This document shows positions 9,431 through 17,448 of a DNA stretch of 64,000 nucleotides, in pieces. Below the pieces are notes generated by a model. The model did no database searches. It was given only the letters and a program-made list of their open reading frames with translations, and was not told the origin of the DNA. Made by a program: the position numbers and the translations under genes. Each line of letters opens with the position of its first letter. Positions within the stretch are counted from its first letter, which is position 1. This stretch comes from Devosia sp. FKR38 (GTDB lineage: Bacteria > Pseudomonadota > Alphaproteobacteria > Rhizobiales > Devosiaceae): assembly GCF_005222805.1 (NCBI RefSeq), contig NZ_STGC01000005.1, forward strand, positions 62,001-126,000. Direction: 5' to 3'.

Positions 9431-10282
9431 ATGCGGCGCACCCTCTTCGTCCTGCTGCTGTTGGCGCCCGGACTGGGTCTGGTGCTCGCCTTCGTGAGCC
9501 TCGTCCTCTATGTGGCCGTATCACAATCCTTCGGGCTCTATAATCTGGGCGGCGACAGCGTCTTTTCGCTGGCGCACTGGCAGGCCATGCTGGGCGAGCG
9601 GCGCTATTGGCGGGCCCTGCAATATTCCGCCTATATCGCCGTCACCGCGTCGCTGCTGGCGGTCGCCCTCGCCTATCCGGTGGCTCTGCTGCTGCGCAAG
9701 CCGTTCCGCGGTTCGCTGACGCTGTCGGCGCTGATCAAGGCGCCGCTGCTGGTGCCCGGACTGGTCGCTGCCTTCCTCTTCGTCAACGTCATTTCCTACC
9801 ATGGCATCGTCAACCAGCTGATGCTGTCGCTCGGCTTGTGGGATGCACCGGTGCGCCTGCAGAACGACAAGAATGGCTATGGCGTCATTCTCCTCCAGGT
9901 CTGGAAACAACTGCCCTTCGCCTTTCTGCTGCTGTCCGCCGCAGTGCAGGCCTTGCCCGATGCCGTACTGCTGGCGGCGCGCGATCTGGGGGCCGGCCCG
10001 CTCGACCGGTTCCGCAAGGTCGTGCTGCCGCTGACCGCGGGCGCCATGCAGGCGGCCCTCGTACTGATCTTTATCGGCGCGGCGGGCGATTTCAGCTTCC
10101 AGGCCGTGGCCGGTCCGCCCAGCGTCGACTCCCTGGCGACCCTGATGACTAGCGTGCAAAGCACCCAGGGCGACTGGAACGGCGCGGCCGTGGTTGCGGT
10201 CACGCTGATGGCGCTCTCCCTGTTTGGCTCTGCCGCGCTGGCCATTCTGGTGCGTGGCGCCACCCGCCTGGCGAGGGGATAG
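9431..10282 (+). CDS. ABC transporter permease (PotB type)
   Basis: 283 residues from ATG at 9431, one base after the ATPase stop. About six hydrophobic membrane segments are visible, beginning with an N-terminal one (LFVLLLLAPGLGLVLAFVSL). The cytoplasmic EAA-like loop (LLAARDLGAGPLDRFRKVVLPL) that docks on the ATPase lies around residues 178-199. It belongs to the binding-protein-dependent inner-membrane component family, polyamine/thiamine-like branch. It would form a heterodimeric channel with the next gene product. Confidence 0.9.
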   Translation: MRRTLFVLLLLAPGLGLVLAFVSLVLYVAVSQSFGLYNLGGDSVFSLAHWQAMLGERRYWRALQYSAYIAVTASLLAVALAYPVALLLRKPFRGSLTLSALIKAPLLVPGLVAAFLFVNVISYHGIVNQLMLSLGLWDAPVRLQNDKNGYGVILLQVWKQLPFAFLLLSAAVQALPDAVLLAARDLGAGPLDRFRKVVLPLTAGAMQAALVLIFIGAAGDFSFQAVAGPPSVDSLATLMTSVQSTQGDWNGAAVVAVTLMALSLFGSAALAILVRGATRLARG

Positions 10283-10284
10283 CC

Positions 10285-11109
10285 ATGTCCGCCAAAATCC
10301 TGCAGCGCCTGCTCGTCGCCGTGCTGGTCGCCGTCATGCTGGTCTGGCTGATCGTGCCCTTTGCCATGGCCATCCTGTGGTCGATGGTCGATCCATCGAC
10401 GGCCTGGACCTATCCCGATCTGCTGCCACCCAAGCTGTCCTTTGAGCGCTGGTGGATCATGTGGCAGACCACGTCGCTGCCCACCGCCATCCTCAATTCC
10501 TATTCCCTGGCGCCGATCGCCGCCCTCCTCACCGCCCTGCTGGCGGCGCCGACTGCCTTTGCCTTCGGGCGGCTCGATTTTCCCGGCAAGGGGTTGGCGC
10601 AGATCCTGATCCTCGTGCCGCTGGTCATGCCCGGCTTCGTGGTGGCGATTTTCTTTGCCTCCATCCTGCTGCAGATGGGCTTTTTCGCGCGCTACCCGGC
10701 CATCCTGTTCGGCCATGTCATCCTTTACCTGCCCTATGCGGTGCGCATCCTCAGCGTCTCGTTCGGCCAGGTGCGCACCGACGTGGTCAATGCCGCGCGC
10801 GATCTGGGTGCATCGCCCTGGCAGGTGTTTCGCGTTGCCTACCTGCCGGTGCTGCGACCGGGCATTTTTGCCGCCTTCCTCGTGGTGTTCATTCTCTCGC
10901 TCGAGGAATTTGCTTTGGCCTTCGTGGTCGGCTCGCCCGATTTCACCACCATCCCGACCATTCTCTATTCCTATCTTGGCTACAACTTCATCCGCCCCAA
11001 TGCGGCAGTTGTGGCCCTGATCCTGGTCGTTCCCAATGTCCTGCTGATGCTCGGGCTGGAACGATTGCTGCAATCGGCCAATCCGGCCTCGGTATCTGGA
11101 AAAGGCTGA
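10285..11109 (+). CDS. ABC transporter permease (PotC type)
   Basis: 274 residues, ATG two bases after the previous stop with GAGGGG upstream. Six predicted membrane helices and the EAA loop (NAARDLGASPWQVFRVAYLP, about residues 167-186) mark it as the second permease half. It completes a PotABCD-like importer with the ATPase, the first permease and the binding protein downstream. Confidence 0.9.
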   Translation: MSAKILQRLLVAVLVAVMLVWLIVPFAMAILWSMVDPSTAWTYPDLLPPKLSFERWWIMWQTTSLPTAILNSYSLAPIAALLTALLAAPTAFAFGRLDFPGKGLAQILILVPLVMPGFVVAIFFASILLQMGFFARYPAILFGHVILYLPYAVRILSVSFGQVRTDVVNAARDLGASPWQVFRVAYLPVLRPGIFAAFLVVFILSLEEFALAFVVGSPDFTTIPTILYSYLGYNFIRPNAAVVALILVVPNVLLMLGLERLLQSANPASVSGKG

Positions 11110-11133
11110 CACCCCATCTCAAGGAGAGACGTC

Positions 11134-12237
11134 ATGCTACGCAAAATCATGCTCGCGGCGACCACCGCGCTGCTTTCGATCGGCCCCGTCATGGCCGCCG
11201 ACGACCTGCTCACCGCCAGCTGGGACGACGTCATCGCCCAAGCCAAGCAGGAGGGCGAACTCAACTGGTATGTCTGGTATTTCCAGCCCGAGTTCCGCGA
11301 ACAGGTCAGGGTCTTCGAAGACCTCTATGGCATCAAGGTCAATGTGCCCGACGTCACCAGTGGCGACGATGTCAAGAACAAGCTGCTGGCCGAGGCTGGC
11401 CGCGAGGTGGGCGATATTGACGTCATCGCGCTTGGCGGTGACGCCGCCAATACGATCGACGTGACCAAGGTCTTCTACGGTCCGATCCTGCCCGTATTGC
11501 CAGAGGCAGGTGCGCTCACCGACAAGATCAATGGCGGCGACGGCCAGGGCTACGCGGTCGCCTATTGGGGCAACCAGACCGGCATGGCCTATGACAGCAA
11601 CCGTGTCGATGTCGCGACCCTGCCCCAGACCCTTGATGAACTGGCCGCCTGGATCGATGCCAATCCTGGCCAGCTCGGCTTCAACTATGAAAAGGGTGGC
11701 TCGGGTCCGTCCTTCATCCACAATATTGCCCGCAATATCTTGGGCATTGCCCCCGACGCCGTGATCGACGCCGTCCCTGACTTGGCCCCGGTCTGGGACT
11801 GGTTCAATGCGCGGGAAGACAAGTTCGTCATCACCGGTTCCAATGCCGACAGCCTGACGCGCCTCAACAGCGGCGAGTTCCTCATGGTCCCGGCTTGGGA
11901 GGACATGCTGTTCTCGCTCCAAACCAAGAATGAAGTGGGCAGCCAGATCAAGCTCTACGTCCCCGATTGGGGTATGAACGGTGGCGGCAATATCGTTGCC
12001 ATTCCGGCCAATGCGCCCAACAAGGCCGCCGCGCTGCTCTTCGTCTCCTGGCTGACTTCGGCCGATACCCAGACTGCCTTCAACCAGCGCTTTGGCACCG
12101 CCCCGGCCAATAGCAATGCCGACAGCAGCAAGGCCCTGGTCTCGGCCGCTGAGCGCGCCAATACGCGCCTCTGGACCATGCCCATCAACAGCAACGACGT
12201 GGTGCCTGCCTTCATCGAGAACGTCGTGCAGGACTGA
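11134..12237 (+). CDS. Extracellular solute-binding protein of the PotABCD-like importer
   Basis: 367 residues; ATG at 11134 with AAGGAGAG seven bases upstream. The signal peptide is typical (LAATTALLSIGPVMAAD, cleavage likely after AMA-type VMAA). The mature part is a spermidine/thiamine-type bacterial extracellular binding protein (SBP_bac cluster). The ligand is not known. Because a glycerophosphodiester phosphodiesterase and formerly an inositol-phosphatase-like gene follow in the same direction, a phosphodiester or polyol-phosphate is a reasonable guess. Confidence 0.88.
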   Translation: MLRKIMLAATTALLSIGPVMAADDLLTASWDDVIAQAKQEGELNWYVWYFQPEFREQVRVFEDLYGIKVNVPDVTSGDDVKNKLLAEAGREVGDIDVIALGGDAANTIDVTKVFYGPILPVLPEAGALTDKINGGDGQGYAVAYWGNQTGMAYDSNRVDVATLPQTLDELAAWIDANPGQLGFNYEKGGSGPSFIHNIARNILGIAPDAVIDAVPDLAPVWDWFNAREDKFVITGSNADSLTRLNSGEFLMVPAWEDMLFSLQTKNEVGSQIKLYVPDWGMNGGGNIVAIPANAPNKAAALLFVSWLTSADTQTAFNQRFGTAPANSNADSSKALVSAAERANTRLWTMPINSNDVVPAFIENVVQD

Positions 12238-12255
12238 TCACGTCGCCCATCACAG

Positions 12256-12281
12256 GCCTGGAGGCAAGTTTGCCTCCAGGC
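12256..12281 (+). promoter_or_regulatory. Intercistronic 12-bp hairpin after the binding-protein gene
   Basis: GCCTGGAGGCAA and its exact reverse complement TTGCCTCCAGGC are separated by two bases, starting 18 bases after the stop. No T-run follows, so it is more likely an mRNA-stabilising or partial-termination structure than a full terminator. Such hairpins are common just downstream of binding-protein genes and favour their higher expression. Confidence 0.6.
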
Positions 12282-12307
12282 GCCTCCCTCCATAGGTCTG
12301 AAAAATA

Positions 12308-13054
12308 ATGGCGCTTATCCTGCCCACCAAAGCCCCCGGGGCCTTCATTGCCCATCGCGGCGCTTCCGCCCACGCCCCCGAAAACACCCTTGCCGCCTAC
12401 CATCTCGCTGCTGATGCCGGCTTCGGATGGATCGAGGTCGATACCCAGCTCAGCAGCGACGGCAGGGCGGTGATGATGCACGACCCCACCGTCGACCGTA
12501 CTACCGACGGCCACGGTCATGTCTGCGCACTCGATCTTGCCGCGCTGCGCGACCTTGATGCCGCACGTGTTCTGCCCGGCCAGGCACGCCAGCAGATACC
12601 GACCCTCGAAGAGACCATTGCCTGCGTGCTCGATCGCGACCTGGGGCTGGTGCTGGAGATCAAGCCGATCTGGGGCAGCGATATCGAGCACGGCCGCGCC
12701 GTCGCCGCCATCGTCGAGGCTATGTGGCCGCGCGACAATGACAAGCTCGTCGTGTCGAGCTTTTCAGCCTCCTGTCTGCTGTCCTTCCGGCGGGTTACTC
12801 CCTGGGCGTCGCTGGCGCTTGCAGCCGACGTGGTGGTCGCCAACCCGCGCGACTATATCGACATGCTGGGTGTCTCCGCCTTTCACCTCAACTATCAGTT
12901 CGCCCTCGACCAGGGGGTAGATCGCCTACTGGCAACCGGCGCGCAGGTCGCTGTAGCCACCGTCAATGACGCCGACCTGGCCGCCAGGCTGCTGGCGCGC
13001 GGCATACACGGGATTATGACTGACCGCATCGACGTCATGACGGCCAACACGTGA
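12308..13054 (+). CDS. Glycerophosphodiester phosphodiesterase (UgpQ-like)
   Basis: 248 residues. It hydrolyses glycerophosphodiesters to glycerol-3-phosphate and an alcohol. Family motifs are clear: AHRGASAHAPENT near residue 15, the metal-binding ExD pair in WIEVDTQ, MMHDPTVDRTTDG, and LEIKP near the middle. No signal peptide is seen, so it is cytoplasmic and would act on imported diesters. It follows the ABC importer in the same direction, and its stop overlaps the GTG of the broken phosphatase gene (GTGA). A weak ribosome-binding site precedes the ATG. Confidence 0.88.
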   Translation: MALILPTKAPGAFIAHRGASAHAPENTLAAYHLAADAGFGWIEVDTQLSSDGRAVMMHDPTVDRTTDGHGHVCALDLAALRDLDAARVLPGQARQQIPTLEETIACVLDRDLGLVLEIKPIWGSDIEHGRAVAAIVEAMWPRDNDKLVVSSFSASCLLSFRRVTPWASLALAADVVVANPRDYIDMLGVSAFHLNYQFALDQGVDRLLATGAQVAVATVNDADLAARLLARGIHGIMTDRIDVMTANT

Positions 13055-13565
13055 CGCGGGCCGTCCGCATTGGCACGATCCTCGACGAGGCTGCCTCCCC
13101 GGCGTTGCATTGGTTTGCGCGCCGGGCCAGCCTGACGGTGGACGAAAAGCCGGGACGGCAATTCGCCACTGAGGCGGACCACTCCGTCTAGCGGCTGATC
13201 CGCGCCAGCATTGACCAATGGTTTCCCGGCGATGCCGTCCTGGGCGAGGAGCTGGGTGGAGAAATTGCTGGTCTGACCTGGGTGATCGACCCCATCGACG
13301 GCACCTCCAATTTTCTCAACGGCCTGCCGATCTGGGGCGTTTCCATCGGATTGATGGATGGACGCGAGCCGCTGCTGGGTGCAATCGCGCTGCCGGCCCT
13401 GGGCCTGCGCCTGGTCGACGGGACGAGCCTGCCAGCGCTGCCGCCTGCGGGAAGGCCATCCATACCGACAATCGCGGTGGGCTGGAACGCGGGACTGGCA
13501 GAGCACGACGAGCGCCACCAACTTGCAACTATACGCGCCCCTGGATTTGAGACAGTCGCATACCG
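13051..13565 (+). pseudogene. Inositol monophosphatase family gene, broken by an in-frame TAG and a 3' truncation
   Basis: From a GTG overlapping the phosphodiesterase stop the frame reads as an inositol-monophosphatase family protein: FATEADHSV, then TAG at 13189-13191 where a sense codon (probably GAG) is expected, then RLIRASIDQWFPGDAVLGEE, the metal motif WVIDPIDGTSNFLNG and GVSIGLMDGREPLLGAI. Homology stops near 13565, before the second metal-binding motif (WDxAAG region). From there the opposite strand reads as an integrase fragment. So the gene has both a nonsense mutation and a lost 3' end. The position suggests it once belonged to the importer operon. Confidence 0.8.
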
Positions 13566-13802
13566 GCTCCTTGATCGATCAACGTTCTCGTCAATTGTCA
13601 GTGATACCCAGAGTTCGCCATCGGCTGCTGCAAGAAGATCGCGGGCACGACGAGCAACAGCAAGGTCACGCGTTCCAAGGGCGTCGCGAACAAATGGTGC
13701 CCGCAGGTCAAGCGAGACTAGGGAAGTTGGAATGCGCCGGTAGTAAACCCAGCTATGGCCACGACGCTTCAGGTCCCGATCCAGGTGGTCGAATTCGCCC
13801 AT
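13560..13802 (-). pseudogene. N-terminal remnant of a tyrosine-recombinase integrase
   Basis: On the minus strand an ATG at 13802 opens about 80 codons, MGEFDHLDRDLKRRGHSWVY, continuing YRRIPTSLVS and LGTRDLAVARRARDLLAA. This is the typical N-terminus of phage/ICE-type tyrosine integrases with a DUF6538-like start. The frame continues into the antisense of the phosphatase remnant without any catalytic domain (no R-H-R-Y). It lies about 140 bp from the 3' end of tRNA-Gly, the usual place for an integrase gene next to its attachment site. Confidence 0.65.
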
Positions 13803-13939
13803 CGGTTCTCGCGAACCGTCGTCATGCGTATCACGGTTTGTGGCGCATTTTGTAGCACAGATTCGACGAAAATAGAGCCGGATGCTAGCCGCTGGCGCAA
13901 AAAAACCAGCGTTTTCAGTCGTTTGGGTGACGTTGAAAA

Positions 13940-14013
13940 TGGAGCGGGTGAAGGGAATCGAACCCTCGTCATCAGCTTGGGAAGCTGCTTCTCTACCATT
14001 GAGATACACCCGC
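13940..14013 (-). tRNA. tRNA-Gly (anticodon CCC)
   Basis: On the minus strand the cloverleaf is complete: acceptor arms GCGGGTG and CACCCGC pair fully, D-arm TCTC/GAGA, anticodon loop TTCCCAA giving CCC, and T-arm GAGGG/CCCTT with loop TTCGATT. Discriminator T and an encoded CCA end follow (13940-13943). One mismatch is seen at the base of the anticodon stem. It adjoins an integrase remnant and was probably an integration site. Confidence 0.93.
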
Positions 14014-14102
14014 AACGCGCCGATAGATGCTGGAAATCGGGCAGGGCGTCAAGGCTCTCGCGCGCCGATCAGCACAGGGTCGGCAAAGCGGGCTAGGCCG
14101 GC

Positions 14103-15215
14103 CTATTCGACATAGGGCCGGAAATGCTTGGAGAGCTTGAGCGTCTGCGCCTGGTAGTTTGAGCCCAGGGCCGAGCCATAGAGCCGGTCGGGCGCTTCGG
14201 CGAGCCGTTCATAGATCAGCCGGCCAATGGTCTGGCCGTGGCCGAGCAGGAACGGCACTTCGCGGCTGCGCACTTCGAGCACCGCGCGGCTGCCCGTGCC
14301 GCCGGCCGAGGAATGGCCAAAGCCGGGGTCAAAAAAGCCCGCGTAATGCACGCGGAACTCGCCCACCAGCGGATCAAACGGCAGCATTTCAGCCGCATGA
14401 GTTGGCGGCACATGCACCGCCTCATCGCTCACCAGAATGTAGAATTCGTCGGGGTCGAGGATCAACTCCTCGCGCCCGCGGTTGAACAGCGGCTCCCAGA
14501 ACTCATGCACATCGAGCGCGTTCTTCTTGTCGACATCCACTACGGCCGTGTGGCGCTTGGAGCGGAAGCCGACGAGGCCCTTGCGGCCGGCGCCCTTGAG
14601 ATCGATCGAGAGGGCGACGCCCTCGCCCACCGGCACCGCATTGTCATAGACCAGCGTATCGCTGGCATGCAGCGCGATGTGTTCGGCCACGGTCAGCCGG
14701 TTGTCGCCGCGCCGGAAGCGCATCTGGCTCAGCCGCGAGCCGGTGCGCACCAGAACGGGGAAGGTACGCGGGCTGACTTCGAGGTAAAGCGGACCGCTAT
14801 AGCCGGCCGGCATCTGGTCAAAACCACGGGCGCGGTCGCCGATGACGCGGGTGAACACGTCCAGCCGCCCGGTCGAGCTCTTGGGATTGGCCGAGGCGCT
14901 GACCTCGTCGGGCAGGTTGAGCGCTTCCTGCAGGGGGACGAGATAGACGCAGCCGCGTTCAAGCACCGCGCCGCGCGTCAGATCGATCTCATGTAGCTTG
15001 AGGGCCTCGATGCGCTCGGCCACCGAATGGCTGGGGCCGGGCAGGAAGCTCGACCGCACGCGGTAGGCCACGTCGCCCAGGCGCAGGTCGAGACTGGCCG
15101 GTTGCACCTGATCGGCATCAAAGGGGCGGGCAGCCGCGATGGCGCCCCGCTTGTGCAGCAGCTCGATCAGCCGGGCGGTGAAGACGCCCTGCGGCCAGCT
15201 CTCTTGCTTGTCCAT
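14103..15215 (-). CDS. dcd: 2'-deoxycytidine 5'-triphosphate deaminase, long alphaproteobacterial form
   Basis: 370 residues from ATG at 15215 (MDKQESWPQGVFTARLIELL). It is a dCTP deaminase/dUTPase superfamily protein that would turn dCTP into dUTP for dTTP synthesis. It looks like a duplicated fold: the motif VQPASLDLRLGD near residue 36 and SANPKSSTGRLDVFTRVIGD in the first half, VALSIDLKG and HAAEMLPFDP in the second. This double-length form is usual in alphaproteobacteria; most other bacteria have about 190 residues. An upstream in-frame start (15272) would add 19 residues without family support. It runs divergently from metZ. Confidence 0.85.
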   Translation of the reverse strand: MDKQESWPQGVFTARLIELLHKRGAIAAARPFDADQVQPASLDLRLGDVAYRVRSSFLPGPSHSVAERIEALKLHEIDLTRGAVLERGCVYLVPLQEALNLPDEVSASANPKSSTGRLDVFTRVIGDRARGFDQMPAGYSGPLYLEVSPRTFPVLVRTGSRLSQMRFRRGDNRLTVAEHIALHASDTLVYDNAVPVGEGVALSIDLKGAGRKGLVGFRSKRHTAVVDVDKKNALDVHEFWEPLFNRGREELILDPDEFYILVSDEAVHVPPTHAAEMLPFDPLVGEFRVHYAGFFDPGFGHSSAGGTGSRAVLEVRSREVPFLLGHGQTIGRLIYERLAEAPDRLYGSALGSNYQAQTLKLSKHFRPYVE

Positions 15216-15296
15216 GCTCACGCGTTTCCCGATGCCTTGTGTGTTCCTATCAATCCCTGCAATTGACGCCAACCGGCAATTGGCCTTAGATCACAG

Positions 15297-15350
15297 CCAG
15301 TGGTGATTTGGCCGGTCGCTTGCAGCCACTTTAAACAAATTGCTAAAGAC
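15297..15350 (+). promoter_or_regulatory. SAM-II riboswitch (metA element)
   Basis: The aptamer signature is nearly complete: AGTGG (P1 5' side, 15299), GTGATTTGGCCGG, CTTGCAGCCACT (P1 3' side) and TTAAACAAATTGCTAAA, which gives the pseudoknot strand. SAM-II riboswitches are found upstream of metA/metX/metZ genes in alphaproteobacteria and shut expression when S-adenosylmethionine is plentiful. Here it lies about 60 bases before metZ. Confidence 0.92.
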
Positions 15351-15358
15351 CGTTTGGG

Positions 15359-15388
15359 AACCGGCCGCCTGTTGCGCGCCGGTTTTTT
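15359..15388 (+). terminator. Intrinsic terminator serving as riboswitch expression platform
   Basis: AACCGGC (15359-15365) pairs with GCCGGTT (15378-15384), and six T residues follow. It lies between the SAM-II aptamer and the metZ start, so SAM binding probably promotes transcription termination; this coupling is inferred. Confidence 0.75.
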
Positions 15389-15405
15389 GTTATGAAAGTG
15401 CGATC

Positions 15406-16614
15406 ATGTCCAAGGCCAACAACCCTTTGAACGATCCTGCCCGCCGGGCGCCCGATACGCAGTTGGTCCATGACGGCGCGACCCGCACCGCTTTCAACGA
15501 AACCAGCGAAGCGCTGTTTCTCAACTCCGGCTATAGCTATCCCAGCTCCGATCATGCCGAGCGGCTGTTCAAGGGCGAGATCCCGGGCGCGCATAACTAC
15601 TCGCGCTTTGCCAATCCCACTGTCGACATTTTCCAGAACCGCATGGCCCTGCTCGAAGGCGCCGAGGCGGCGCGCGGTTTTGCCACCGGCATGGCCGCTG
15701 TCACCAATGCGGTGATGAGCCAGGTGCGCGCCGGCGATCACATTGTGGCCAGCCGGGCGCTGTTTGGCGGCTGTCGCTTCGTGGTCGAGGACTTCATGCC
15801 CCGCTATGGCGTCAGCTCGACACTGGTCGACGGGCGCGACCCCGCCAATTTTGCCGCCGCCATGCAGCCCAATACCAAGGTTGTCTTCATCGAGACGCCG
15901 ACCAATCCGACGCTGGAACTGGTCGATATCCGGGCCGTGGCCGATATCGCCCATGCCCATGGCGCCGTGCTGATCGTCGACAATGTCTTTGCCACCGCGC
16001 TCTACCAGAAGCCCCTCGCGCTGGGCGCGGACCTGGTCACCTATTCGGCCACCAAGCATATTGACGGCCAGGGCCGCGTGCTGGGCGGCATCGTACTGGG
16101 CTCCAAAAAGCTCATCGAGGGTGATCTGCATACCTTCCTGCGCCAGACCGGTGCGTCACTGAGCCCTTTCAATGCCTGGGTGCTGCTCAAGGGGCTGGAA
16201 ACCCTGCCGCTGCGCGTGCGGCAGATGACGGCCAGCGCCACCGCGGTGGCCGAAGCCTTGGCCGGCCACCCCAAGGTGGAGCGGGTGATCTATCCGCATC
16301 ACCCCAGCCATCCGCAATATGACCTGGCCAAGCGTCAGATGACCGCCGGCTCGACCCTGGTGGCCATGGAAATCAAGGGCGGGCAGGAGGCAGCGTTCGC
16401 CCTGTCGGATTCCCTGGCCGTGATCCTGATCTCCAACAATCTGGGCGACGCCAAATCGCTCATCACCCATCCGGCCACCACCACCCATGCGCGCCTGACC
16501 GAGGCGGCGCGCCTCGAGGTCGGGGTGACCTCGGGCCTGCTGCGCCTGTCGGTGGGGCTCGAGGCCAGTGACGATCTGGTAGCGGATCTGCTCTATGGTC
16601 TGGACCAGATCTAG
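15406..16614 (+). CDS. metZ: O-succinylhomoserine sulfhydrylase
   Basis: 402 residues. It is a PLP enzyme of the Cys/Met metabolism family that makes homocysteine directly from O-succinylhomoserine and sulfide. The pyridoxal lysine lies in YSATKHIDGQG (about residue 214), the family motif FIETPTNPTLELVDI precedes it, and HPATTTHARLT lies near the C-terminus. ATG 15406 is chosen because translation from the earlier start would run through the terminator hairpin. Upstream SAM-II control supports the methionine role over a cystathionine lyase role. The stop overlaps the ribosome-binding site of the next gene. Confidence 0.92.
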   Translation: MSKANNPLNDPARRAPDTQLVHDGATRTAFNETSEALFLNSGYSYPSSDHAERLFKGEIPGAHNYSRFANPTVDIFQNRMALLEGAEAARGFATGMAAVTNAVMSQVRAGDHIVASRALFGGCRFVVEDFMPRYGVSSTLVDGRDPANFAAAMQPNTKVVFIETPTNPTLELVDIRAVADIAHAHGAVLIVDNVFATALYQKPLALGADLVTYSATKHIDGQGRVLGGIVLGSKKLIEGDLHTFLRQTGASLSPFNAWVLLKGLETLPLRVRQMTASATAVAEALAGHPKVERVIYPHHPSHPQYDLAKRQMTAGSTLVAMEIKGGQEAAFALSDSLAVILISNNLGDAKSLITHPATTTHARLTEAARLEVGVTSGLLRLSVGLEASDDLVADLLYGLDQI

Positions 16615-16626
16615 GAGGAGACGCGC

Positions 16627-17448
16627 TTGCGGCTGACGGTTTGGCTATCGGGATTGGCGCTGGTCGCAGGCCTCGCCGCGGCGCCGGCCCTGGGCCAGGC
16701 GCTGCCCTATCACGCCGACCCTTCCGCCCGCGATATCGTGCCATCGGCATCTGCCGTGCCCGCCATTCGCTTTCTGACCACCGCAGACTTTCCGCCGTTC
16801 AACTTCCGCGATGCGACCGGCGCGCTGATCGGCTTCAACATCGATCTGGCCAAGGCCATCTGCGAAGAGGCCAAGGCGGCCTGCACCATCCAGGCCTGGC
16901 CCTGGGAAATGGTTGCCGACGCACTGTCAGACAATCAGGGCGATGCGCTGATCGCTGGGCTCGACATGTCACCGGCCAATGGTGCGCTGTTTGATTTTTC
17001 GGCGGTCTATATCGCCTTGCCGGGGCGCTTTGTGACGCGGCTGGCTGATGCCACAAATTTCAGTGCCGACAAGCTCGCCGGCAAGACGGTGGCCGTGCGG
17101 CGCGGCACCGCCCATGCCGCTTTCATGGCGCGCTATCTGCCGGATGTGAAGCTGGCGAATTTTGACACCGAACTCGATGCCCTGGCCGCTGTCGAGACCA
17201 ATCAGGCCGATGCCTTCTTCGGCGATGCCATGCGCGCCTCGTTCTGGCTCAATGAGCATCTTGATTGCTGCAGCTTTGCCGGCGACGCCTATTTCCGGCC
17301 GCGCCAGTTCGGCGAGGGCCTGTCGATCGCCGTGCCCGCCGGCAGCGAGGCCATGCGCCATGTCATCGACTGGGCGCTGGTGCGCCTCAAAGACAATGGC
17401 GTGCTCGACGAGCTCTATCTGCGCTGGTTCCCGGTGGGCTTCTACTGA
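16627..17448 (+). CDS. Amino-acid-type ABC transporter substrate-binding protein
   Basis: 273 residues. The TTG start at 16627 is supported by AGGAGGAG just upstream, which overlaps the metZ stop. The signal peptide is clear (LALVAGLAAAPALGQA, cleavage after LGQA). The mature part is a family 3 binding protein with FPPFNFRDATGALIGFNIDL and GKTVAVRRGTAH. No ABC permease or ATPase accompanies it. It is coupled to metZ, so it may bind a sulfur amino acid or methionine precursor; this is speculation from position. The last bases overlap the convergent DUF2306 gene by 7 bp. Confidence 0.85.
   Translation: MRLTVWLSGLALVAGLAAAPALGQALPYHADPSARDIVPSASAVPAIRFLTTADFPPFNFRDATGALIGFNIDLAKAICEEAKAACTIQAWPWEMVADALSDNQGDALIAGLDMSPANGALFDFSAVYIALPGRFVTRLADATNFSADKLAGKTVAVRRGTAHAAFMARYLPDVKLANFDTELDALAAVETNQADAFFGDAMRASFWLNEHLDCCSFAGDAYFRPRQFGEGLSIAVPAGSEAMRHVIDWALVRLKDNGVLDELYLRWFPVGFY

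Noticed and set aside
13882-14115. Reading frame with the phrase VKGIEPSSSAWEAASLPL
   Set aside because: It is the antisense reading of tRNA-Gly and is a well-known type of spurious annotation.
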